DNA from: CAZSXS01 sp964611385
GTDB taxonomy: Bacteria; Bacillota; Clostridia; Lachnospirales; CAYPQA01
Assembly: GCA_964611385.1 (NCBI GenBank)
Contig: CAZSXS010000002.1
Coordinates: forward strand, 1 to 64,000
Reading direction: 5' to 3'
DNA: 64,000 bases
Shown here: positions 41,383 through 48,412 of the stretch, one piece after another
How positions within the stretch are numbered: the first letter of the stretch is position 1
How the letters are laid out: each line of letters begins with the position of its first letter
Position numbers and translations under genes: made by a program
Notes under the pieces: generated by a model
Database searches by the model: none
Seen by the model: the letters and a program-made list of their open reading frames with translations, nothing else
What the model was told of the DNA's origin: nothing

Positions 41383-42582
41383 CTAATTTACCATTGCAAT
41401 TTTTATGCCTTCTAGGCGCATGTTGACGCCCATGGCTTCGTTGAGTTCGGTCATGGTGAATTTGTGGGTGATCAGGCTTTCGATCGGGAGCTTGATGCCC
41501 TTGGCACGCTTGAGGAAATCGAGGGTGGTCAGGTAATCACGGAAGGTGTAGACCCAGGAGCCTACGGCTGTGATTTCCTTTTGGCAGTAGTCCCAGTGAG
41601 GATTGTAGGAGGCGTCGCCGTTGTCTACGAAGAAGCCTACTTCACAGAGTCCGCCGCCTCGACGGATGAATTTGAAGATGGTGGACGCAGCGGACGGTAC
41701 CCCCGTGCATTGGAAGGCAAATTGTACGCCCCCCTTAGTGAAGGTGTTCACGTCGTAGAGCATGGCGTTAAAGCTGGAGTAATTTTTGAAATTATACACG
41801 GCTTCGGCGCCCATGGCCTTTGCCATTTCCAGACGCTTGTCGTCTCCGTCCACGGCAACGATATGTTCAATGCCCATGGTACGCAAAACTGCCATAACTA
41901 ACAGACCGATGGGTCCGCAGCCTTGAACTAGAACTTTGGTGTCAAAGCTTAAGAGTCCGGTGGTTTTCGCCCGTTCTACGGCATGAACGGCAACAGCAGC
42001 GGGTTCAATCAGCAGTCGCTCTTCCAGGGACAGGCCTGTGACTTTAAAGACGGAGGAACCCTTGCGCAGGATAATGTACTCGGCAAACCAGCCGTTAAAG
42101 TGATAGCTGTCGTCGGGCAGTAGGCCGTATACAGTGCTGTTTGCACTGAGGTTGGAACGCTCTGGCTTAAAGGTGGTAAATTCATCGGAACCGGTCAGAT
42201 TTACAGAGGTAACGACCTTGTCTCCGACGCTTAAGGGCAGCCCGGTAATGTCCTTAGTGACATTTTTGCCAAGCCTGATGATTTCTCCTGAACCTTCATG
42301 ACCCAGAACAACAGGAATCAGCTTGAAGGGGTCGTTCTTATACTCATGAACGTCTGTCCCGCAAATGCCGCAGCCCTCTACCCGAACCAGGATTTCATCG
42401 TCACCGATTTCTGGAATGGGGTAGGATTTGATTTCGATTTTTTGCTTTTCAGTCAAGAAGGCAATTTTACCTTCTTTGGGAACCTCTTTACTTCCTTGGT
42501 TCCCGACCGAAGGATTGCCTTGCAAATTTTTGATAACTTGTGCAACGATTTCTTCTATATTATTGATGGTAACGGTTTCCAT
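41383..42582 (-). CDS. Microcompartment zinc alcohol dehydrogenase with N-terminal encapsulation peptide
   Basis: A 399-residue medium-chain dehydrogenase. Residues 1-22 (METVTINNIEEIVAQVIKNL and onward) form an amphipathic helix followed by a Gly/Ser/Lys linker, typical of cargo targeted into shells. The catalytic zinc ligands are in CGICGTDVHEY and GHEGSGE, and the NAD fold has VLVQGCGPIGLLVMAV. The four-Cys structural zinc lobe of classic enzymes is missing. In place of the iron-type PduQ it would reduce propionaldehyde to propanol, and perhaps lactaldehyde to propanediol, recycling NADH inside the shell. Confidence 0.9.
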   Translation of the reverse strand: METVTINNIEEIVAQVIKNLQGNPSVGNQGSKEVPKEGKIAFLTEKQKIEIKSYPIPEIGDDEILVRVEGCGICGTDVHEYKNDPFKLIPVVLGHEGSGEIIRLGKNVTKDITGLPLSVGDKVVTSVNLTGSDEFTTFKPERSNLSANSTVYGLLPDDSYHFNGWFAEYIILRKGSSVFKVTGLSLEERLLIEPAAVAVHAVERAKTTGLLSFDTKVLVQGCGPIGLLVMAVLRTMGIEHIVAVDGDDKRLEMAKAMGAEAVYNFKNYSSFNAMLYDVNTFTKGGVQFAFQCTGVPSAASTIFKFIRRGGGLCEVGFFVDNGDASYNPHWDYCQKEITAVGSWVYTFRDYLTTLDFLKRAKGIKLPIESLITHKFTMTELNEAMGVNMRLEGIKIAMVN

Positions 42583-42597
42583 TCAAAGGCTCAACTC

Positions 42598-43923
42598 CTA
42601 TCTGATATATAAAGCATCTGCCATCACGCAGCGTCGCTCTCTGGTAAAGGTTTCCGCATTGGTCAGCCCTTCACCTGTGCGGCTGGCGATGGTAAAGGTT
42701 GCAAAACCCTCGCCGCCAAAGCCGATCCCGGCATAAGAGGGCGCATTTTTTACAAAGATAGCTGTATCCAAGGCCTTGCCAAAGGCAGTTAGATGATGCA
42801 CATTAGCGGAATGCATATGGGCTGAATGTCGGTTGCCGCCTTCCAGCCGCTTTGAAACTGCAATACCGCTATGAACGTCCTTCACCCGCACAACGCCAAG
42901 GATAGGCATCATCAATTCTTCCACCACCAGGGGGTGCGTATCGGAGCCTTCAAAGACAATACAACGGGCGTGGGGGGCGTCGATTCCGATAGCCTTCAAG
43001 ATATAAGAGGCATCACGACCTACAAAATCCCGATTCAGCATGACTTTCCCGTTCTTCTCAAGCAGGACGGTCTTTACCAAGCGATCAACATCGCTACCGC
43101 TCAGCAGGCAGCAATCATTTTCTTTAACGAAGTAGTCCATGAGAGCATCGGCCACGCTATTGACCACGATGACTTCTTTTTCAGCGATACAGGGCAGGTT
43201 ATTATCAAAGGTAGCGCCGTTAATGATATCGGCGGCAGCCTTCTTGATATCGGCGCTTTCGTCCACCAGAACCGGAGGATTACCGGCACCGGCAGCGATA
43301 CCCCGTTTACCACTTGACAGGATAACTTTGACCACGCCTGGGCCGCCGGTGGCAACCAAGAGGCTGATATCCTTATGCTTAAAGATTTGTTCGCCCGATT
43401 CCAAGCTGGGCTTCGGCACGGTCACGGCCAGGTTCGAAAAGCCAGCAGCCTCGTAAGCGGCTTCATTGACCAACTTAATGGCCAAGGCGGTTGTTTTTAC
43501 GGCATTGGGGTGATTATTAAACACAACGGTATTACCCGCGGCCAGCATTCCGATACAATTACAAAAGACGGTTTCTGAGGGATTGGTGGAAGGCGTAACT
43601 GCACCGATGACGCCGAACGGGCCCCTTTCGATCAAGGTGAGGCCGCGGTCGCCGCTCCAGGCATTTACGCGGATACACTCTGTTCCCGGCGTTTTTTTGG
43701 CCACAAGCTCATGTTTCAAAATCTTATGACCGACTTTACCCATACCAGTTTCATGGACGGCCATATCGGCCAAGCGTTCTTTATTTTCCATGATTTTTTC
43801 TCTAATTTTTGCGATAATCTTTTCACGAAACTCCAGCGGCATCAAATGGAGCTCAGCCTGAGCCTCCTTTGCATGAGCCACAGCCTCGTCAACTGTTTCA
43901 AACACGCCATCAAATTTTGCCAT
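42598..43923 (-). CDS. pduP: CoA-acylating propionaldehyde dehydrogenase PduP
   Basis: A 441-residue aldehyde dehydrogenase that turns propionaldehyde, NAD and CoA into propionyl-CoA. Family segments are GVIGAVTPSTNPSETVFCN, VATGGPGVVKVI, AGAGNPPVLVDESADI and the catalytic-Cys loop FDNNLPCIAEKEVIV. The ATG at 43923 has AAGGAGG; an upstream frame to 44031 runs through a hairpin repeat and is not real. The protein begins directly with MAKFDGVFETVDEAV, so the N-terminal helix that targets Salmonella PduP is absent; targeting may rely on a partner. Confidence 0.95.
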   Translation of the reverse strand: MAKFDGVFETVDEAVAHAKEAQAELHLMPLEFREKIIAKIREKIMENKERLADMAVHETGMGKVGHKILKHELVAKKTPGTECIRVNAWSGDRGLTLIERGPFGVIGAVTPSTNPSETVFCNCIGMLAAGNTVVFNNHPNAVKTTALAIKLVNEAAYEAAGFSNLAVTVPKPSLESGEQIFKHKDISLLVATGGPGVVKVILSSGKRGIAAGAGNPPVLVDESADIKKAAADIINGATFDNNLPCIAEKEVIVVNSVADALMDYFVKENDCCLLSGSDVDRLVKTVLLEKNGKVMLNRDFVGRDASYILKAIGIDAPHARCIVFEGSDTHPLVVEELMMPILGVVRVKDVHSGIAVSKRLEGGNRHSAHMHSANVHHLTAFGKALDTAIFVKNAPSYAGIGFGGEGFATFTIASRTGEGLTNAETFTRERRCVMADALYIR

Positions 43924-43950
43924 TTTCTCCTCCTTGCTAAATGATAAGAC

Positions 43951-44017
43951 CTTGGGGGAAGGAGGCGGACAACTTTTTTCCAACGCCGAAAAAAGTTTTC
44001 CGCCTCCTTCCTCCAAA
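43951..44017. repeat. Dispersed long-hairpin repeat, copy 2 (30-nt arms, 7-nt loop)
   Basis: The arms 43951-43980 and 43988-44017 pair with about three mismatches around the loop CAACGCC. Arm length, loop length and the ACTTTTTTC next to the loop match copy 1 at 6946-7012, but the outer stem differs in both arms together (GGAGGCGG here, GGGGGAGG there). The flank CTTTCAAAAAAGCCGG follows at 44032-44047. It lies upstream of pduP within the operon. Confidence 0.8.
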
Positions 44018-44096
44018 CCCCCATCCTCCACCTTTCAAAAAAGCCGGTCGTGGGTTTTTGTTTTTAAAACGGCATTTTAGGAGGGGGGCTGAGGGT

Positions 44097-44159
44097 TTGG
44101 GCGAAGGGGCAGGGAACACTTTTGGCCGCAGAAAAAGGGGGCACCGCCCCTTCGCCCAA
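44097..44159. repeat. Related G/C-rich hairpin upstream of pduP
   Basis: TTGGGCGAAGGGGC and GCCCCTTCGCCCAA form a perfect 14-bp stem around a 35-nt loop that contains AAAAAGGGGGC. It is 18 nt beyond the HD-protein stop codon. It resembles the family of copies 1 and 2 only loosely. Confidence 0.6.
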
Positions 44160-44177
44160 GAACTTTTTCTTTGTTTT

Positions 44178-44801
44178 TTAGTCCATTTCGTCTAGTGATA
44201 AGTAGAAGCTTGGTAAGAAGTCCTCCATGAAGATGCGGATGTAGTCTTTGTTCATGGCGTTCAGGACTCTTTCCAGGCTTTGCTTGGATTTTAAGAATTC
44301 CTTGTTTCCGGATTGCAGCTCGTTGATGCATTTGATTAAGGCAGCCAGTTTGTCGGCTGCTTTGACGGTTTCCTTGATGTGCTGCATTTCTTCTGTTGGA
44401 GTAGGTTGTAGAATTTCTTCGTATTCCTCCCGCAGGTAGTCCGGCAAAAGGGTCAGTAGGCGTTCGTTGGCTGCTTCCTCTACCTTTTTATAGGCAGCGG
44501 TGATTTCGTCGTTAAGGTACTTGACGGGGGTAGGCATATCGCCCGTATAAATTTCGGAAACATCGTGGTACAGGGCATAGACAGCCGCCCTTTCTGGAGA
44601 AATTGCGATGTCAAGCTTCTTTTTTTGTATCAGAGCCAAAGCGTGGGCAATGACCGCAACCTCCAGACTGTGCTGGGATACGTTTTCGGTCTCAATATTC
44701 CGCATCAGTGGCCAACGGTTTATCAGTCTCATACGCAACATCATTGCGAAAAAGTTGTGCATATCCTCACCGATCCTTGGTTTCATTTCGCTTCGTTTCA
44801 T
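44178..44801 (-). CDS. HD-domain phosphohydrolase, YfbR 5'-deoxynucleotidase type
   Basis: A protein of 193 to 207 residues. HNFFAMMLRMRLINRWPLM, ENVSQHSLEVAVIAHALA and YALYHDVSEIYTGDMPTPVK (HD pair) are the hallmarks of YfbR, which removes phosphate from deoxynucleoside 5'-monophosphates. Family comparison favours the start at 44759 (MHNFF), where GGTGAGG lies close by; the ATG at 44801 adds 14 residues encoded in a short tandem repeat. Finding it inside the microcompartment operon between pduO and pduP is unusual. A link to nucleotide by-products of adenosylcobalamin repair is conceivable but unproven. Confidence 0.85.
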   Translation of the reverse strand: MKRSEMKPRIGEDMHNFFAMMLRMRLINRWPLMRNIETENVSQHSLEVAVIAHALALIQKKKLDIAISPERAAVYALYHDVSEIYTGDMPTPVKYLNDEITAAYKKVEEAANERLLTLLPDYLREEYEEILQPTPTEEMQHIKETVKAADKLAALIKCINELQSGNKEFLKSKQSLERVLNAMNKDYIRIFMEDFLPSFYLSLDEMD

Positions 44802-44849
44802 TTCGTTTCTTTTTCTTCATTCTTATCTGCTTCAATTCTTATCAATCAC

Positions 44850-45800
44850 TCATGAACTAAGCCCACCAGCCCCATAGGCTGCGATCTCAATATCGTCTTC
44901 CACGGAACTACCGCTAACCCCAATGCCGCCGATGATTTTATTACCACAAATAATAGGCGCCCCACCCCCAAGGGTAATAATCTTTCCCTCTAGCATTCCT
45001 TCTAGGCCCTCCAGGGAGGCCCCTTCTTTGGTCAGCTTGGCAAGCTCATGAGTGGGCATTTTCAGAGCCACGGCGCTGAAGGCTTTTTTCAGAGCCAGTT
45101 CATAGCTGATGACATAAGCATCATCCATCACTTGCAGACTCACGGGCAAGCCTGTATTGCCCACAACGCAGATCACCAGCTTGCATCCCTTATATTCCGC
45201 ATAGGCCTTGGTCTTTTTTATGATCTCCTCGGCCATTTGTAAGGGAATGGAACCGCATAAAGTGCCGCCCGAAATGTCGCTTGTAGTAGAGGCATCTTCC
45301 TCAAGAACAAGAGCCAAGGCGAACAAGTAATCTGAAAGCCGGTTCAAATACACCAAAAGCTGCTTTAAAGTAGTTGTGCGCTCATGACAAAGCTTGGTGG
45401 CTTGAAAAACCGAAACTTCCACCCGTCTTGCTACCGCGCGAGCAACATGTACCTTTGCCGATAGAGGATTCTTGCCGGGCAAGGTAAAGCTGTGAAGCGG
45501 CTTCGTCTTGGCTTGATAGCCGTCAATCCAAGACTCCAGGGCTTTGACCTCCTGCCCCGGAAACACATCGTCACTTCCGGCCACAAGCCCCATCATCTTT
45601 GACAAAAGGTTTTGGATATGAGCAAGCTGTTGCCCCATTGGGTTCCCAGGGAACTGTGCCCGAACCTCGCCCAAATGGCAGCTCAGCTCGTCAATGCCCC
45701 CCAAAACCACGATTCTGGGATGGCTTTTCTCCACCACCTCACCGGTAAACAGAGCTGTTTCCCCTCCGTCTCCCAGTCTCGTATAGATACTAATCTTCAT
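44850..45800 (-). CDS. pduO: PduO: ATP:cob(I)alamin adenosyltransferase with C-terminal HbpS/GlcG-like domain
   Basis: A two-domain protein of 316 residues. Residues 1-175 are the PduO-type adenosyltransferase (IYTRLGDGGETALFTGE for ATP binding, GGIDELSCHLGEVRA, VARAVARRVEVSVFQ and LVYLNRLSDYLFALAL). Residues 185-316 are a DUF336/HbpS-like domain (GCKLVICVVGNTGLPVSLQV, IITLGGGAPIICGNKIIGGI and GVSGSSVEDDIEIA). The same fusion is found in Salmonella PduO. It rebuilds adenosylcobalamin for the dehydratase. The second ATG (45800) is the family start; it overlaps pduH by 11 nt. Confidence 0.95.
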   Translation of the reverse strand: MKISIYTRLGDGGETALFTGEVVEKSHPRIVVLGGIDELSCHLGEVRAQFPGNPMGQQLAHIQNLLSKMMGLVAGSDDVFPGQEVKALESWIDGYQAKTKPLHSFTLPGKNPLSAKVHVARAVARRVEVSVFQATKLCHERTTTLKQLLVYLNRLSDYLFALALVLEEDASTTSDISGGTLCGSIPLQMAEEIIKKTKAYAEYKGCKLVICVVGNTGLPVSLQVMDDAYVISYELALKKAFSAVALKMPTHELAKLTKEGASLEGLEGMLEGKIITLGGGAPIICGNKIIGGIGVSGSSVEDDIEIAAYGAGGLSS

Positions 45801-46161
45801 CACATCCCAACAAAGGCAGCATTTTTACATACCGGGCGGCATTGTGCCCCAAAAGTCGTAGACGCTGGAAGTCCTCCAATTTTTCAGATCCTTCCAGCCT
45901 TGATAGCTGCACGGAGTACAAAGCTTTTCCCTTCAACTTCTGCACCGTCAACACAGCCTCTCTGTCCGTGATCCCGATCCCGACTTCAAGAGGCGAAAGC
46001 CTCGCCGCCAGCTCTGCTAAGCTTGCTGCACTCTTATCTTTTATTTCCGTATCCGCTTCCGTTTCCCGAATCTCCCACAAAAGTCCTTCTTCTTCCAATC
46101 CTTCGCAGATCTCTTTTGCAGAAGCCAATCTAAATCTATAAATAACAATCACAGGTTTCAT
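45790..46161 (-). CDS. pduH: Diol dehydratase reactivase small subunit PduH
   Basis: A 123-residue protein with the DdrB/PduH fold: a central VGIGITDREAVLTVQKL block and FQRLRLLGHNAARYVKML at the C-terminus. With PduG it exchanges damaged cobalamin from inactivated dehydratase. It follows pduG by 3 nt and overlaps pduO. Confidence 0.92.
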   Translation of the reverse strand: MKPVIVIYRFRLASAKEICEGLEEEGLLWEIRETEADTEIKDKSAASLAELAARLSPLEVGIGITDREAVLTVQKLKGKALYSVQLSRLEGSEKLEDFQRLRLLGHNAARYVKMLPLLGCDED

Positions 46162-46164
46162 AAG

Positions 46165-47940
46165 CTACCATATTCTTCTTTGTTCTTTAGAGACCATCTC
46201 CGATAAAACCAATCCCGTAGCCACAGCGTTTCTCGGCCCTAGGTCTCTGATTTCAGCCCGTCCGGCTACAATTTTCAGTCGTGAGAGCTCTTCAACGATC
46301 ATGTCTGCGATTTCAAAGTCTAAACTGCTCCCGCCGACTAAAACGACGGAGGAGTAGTCCCTTAATCCAAGTTTTTTTAAGGCCCGCTTGGTGTTGACTA
46401 TAAATACTTGTGCCTTGGCGCTGCGCCGTATCTGTATGATTTGTTCTAGGCTCCGCTTGCACTCTATGGGGATTAGTTCATCACCCTTGCGGATCACCGT
46501 GCGCCCAAGAAGCGAAGCCTTTAAGGGCTCGTCAAAGAATTGAACCAAGCCGTCTTCCAAACGTAAACTGAATAAACTTTCTACCTTGGCCAAAGGGTGC
46601 CGCTTGATCCATTCTGCCACACTGAATTCCGTAATACTCAGCTGTGCTTGAATCACGTGCGTGACCAGATTTCCTGCCCCGGCTAAATGTACCACCTTGA
46701 TAAGTCCGTCCTTGCTGCAAACCGCTGCGTCCGTGGAGCCACCGCCTAAGTCCAAAACCGCTATTGGTAAAGCGCTGCCCCGGGTGGTCAGTGCGCCCAA
46801 GGTCGCCATAACACCCTCCAGCCCGCCGACACGAACGGGTACTGCCAACTCCTTGCTAATGGAATCTGCCAGCTTGTTCATAGAAAGGGGGGAAGCCTTG
46901 AACATGGAGGCCAAGGCCAAGGCGTTTTCGTATAAAACCTCACCCGATAAGGCTCCTACGACCGATACAGGTACCATCATGTCTACGGCTAAAATGTCCT
47001 CAATCCGGCTGCTTCCGAAGGCCTTTTGTAGGGTGCTGCTAGTATTGCCTTCCTCTGCATAGAGGAAAGCGTCTTCCGGCATCTCTTCCAAGGCTGACAT
47101 GAGTACTTCTGCCCCTTCGTGTAGCGAAAGGGTCTTAAGCCCGTATTTTGTTTCGAATTTCAAACTGCCTACTGGGAGGGCCACATCCTGTACAGCCCCT
47201 TTTTCAGTCTTAATGACTACAGCAGAACGGTTTCCGATCAAGCTTTTGGCAATGGGTATGGCGCTTTTGGTCTCCTCGTGATCCAGTTGAAACAAAGCTG
47301 CTAAGCCATAGGGATTGGAAAGCTTCTTGATGACCTGCCCGGCTGGTGCCACTTCCACAACAGCAGACTTGTTTAAAGGAACCTGGTCGATCAATTTAAC
47401 TTCATCCACAATAGGAATGCTCCGATTTAGACGGTTAGCGATCAAAACCGCCTCATCCCGCTCTACAATGGCTGCTACGATATTGGGGTGTCGATTAATG
47501 ACTTCTGCTGCTGTTTCGTAAGAAGCAGTCTTGGAGACCACTAGGACTACCGGATCAGATTTGGTATTACTTATGCTCATAAAGTCTGTAATCGACACTG
47601 TCATCCCTAAAGCATAGCCCTCCCCAGCCGGGGTGTTAGGGTTGTGACCTAGCATGGTTGAATCGGTGATAATCGTTTGAGTCAGGGTTTCCAGAGCTAC
47701 ATCAGACAGCACAGGAACCGCTTCATTAATCTTGAGTAAGTCCAGATCTGAAATCTTCTTCCCAATTTTGCTGAGGGCCTGTTCCAGAGCTGCTTTGATA
47801 CCCTGTATGTTTTCTTCTGTGCCCTTCATACCTGTGGTGGGAACCAGGCCACTACTGAGGATTTGAAGATTTCCGGAAATCAGTTCCCCGATACATACCT
47901 CAGTGGTGGAGTTTCCGATGTCAACACCGGCAAGAATCAT
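46165..47940 (-). CDS. pduG: Diol dehydratase reactivase large subunit PduG
   Basis: A 591-residue actin-like ATPase (MILAGVDIGNSTTEVCIGEL phosphate-1 motif, AVLDLGGGSTDAAVC phosphate-2 motif, VVLVGGSSLDFEIADMI). It releases inactive cobalamin from the dehydratase in an ATP-dependent way. AAAGGAGG precedes the ATG. It follows the small dehydratase subunit by 70 nt and is coupled to pduH. Confidence 0.97.
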   Translation of the reverse strand: MILAGVDIGNSTTEVCIGELISGNLQILSSGLVPTTGMKGTEENIQGIKAALEQALSKIGKKISDLDLLKINEAVPVLSDVALETLTQTIITDSTMLGHNPNTPAGEGYALGMTVSITDFMSISNTKSDPVVLVVSKTASYETAAEVINRHPNIVAAIVERDEAVLIANRLNRSIPIVDEVKLIDQVPLNKSAVVEVAPAGQVIKKLSNPYGLAALFQLDHEETKSAIPIAKSLIGNRSAVVIKTEKGAVQDVALPVGSLKFETKYGLKTLSLHEGAEVLMSALEEMPEDAFLYAEEGNTSSTLQKAFGSSRIEDILAVDMMVPVSVVGALSGEVLYENALALASMFKASPLSMNKLADSISKELAVPVRVGGLEGVMATLGALTTRGSALPIAVLDLGGGSTDAAVCSKDGLIKVVHLAGAGNLVTHVIQAQLSITEFSVAEWIKRHPLAKVESLFSLRLEDGLVQFFDEPLKASLLGRTVIRKGDELIPIECKRSLEQIIQIRRSAKAQVFIVNTKRALKKLGLRDYSSVVLVGGSSLDFEIADMIVEELSRLKIVAGRAEIRDLGPRNAVATGLVLSEMVSKEQRRIW

Positions 47941-48010
47941 GAGAGCCTCCTTTGCCTATAACTTAGAACGAGAACCATTACATAACGAACCAAGCATATT
48001 CTATACAGCC

Positions 48011-48412
48011 TCACAACAACACGCCACGCTTTTTATATACTTCCAGTGTCTCTCGTACCAGGGCGGCACAGACGGGGGCTTGGTAAGTGTTTTGGAGCTT
48101 TTCAGCTATATCCATGAGTTCTTTTTCGGTGGAACGCTTGGGGCGCAGTTTGTCGTAGATCCAAAGGACTTCTTCGTCGGGTACGGAAATCAACTCCGAG
48201 GCGCGGACAAAGTTTTCTGCAAGCTGGGGGCGGCCATTGTCCAAGGCGACCTTGGCTTGCAACAGGAGGGTTTCTTTGGAAATGGAGACATCTTCGATGG
48301 AAATTTGACTGGATTGATCCGTGACAGATTCCAAGCTCAGATCTTCAAGTCCCTTTCCGGTCTTGCTCTTGATTAATTCTGGAAATTTTTCCTTTAAGGG
48401 GTATAAGTTCAT
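48011..48412 (-). CDS. pduE: B12-dependent diol dehydratase small subunit PduE
   Basis: A 133-residue gamma subunit. QAKVALDNGRPQLAENFVRA, ISVPDEEVLWIYDKLRP and PVCAALVRETLEVYKKRG match PduE/DhaB3. The ATG at 48412 overlaps the TGA of the fused large/medium subunit gene (ATGA), which fixes the start; a further upstream ATG would lie inside that gene. It forms the heteromeric enzyme with the fused alpha-beta chain. Confidence 0.95.
   Translation of the reverse strand: MNLYPLKEKFPELIKSKTGKGLEDLSLESVTDQSSQISIEDVSISKETLLLQAKVALDNGRPQLAENFVRASELISVPDEEVLWIYDKLRPKRSTEKELMDIAEKLQNTYQAPVCAALVRETLEVYKKRGVLL

Noticed and set aside
43924..44031. Upstream extension of the pduP reading frame
   Set aside because: The extra 36 codons are the hairpin repeat; the ATG at 43923 has an ideal ribosome site and the family N-terminus.
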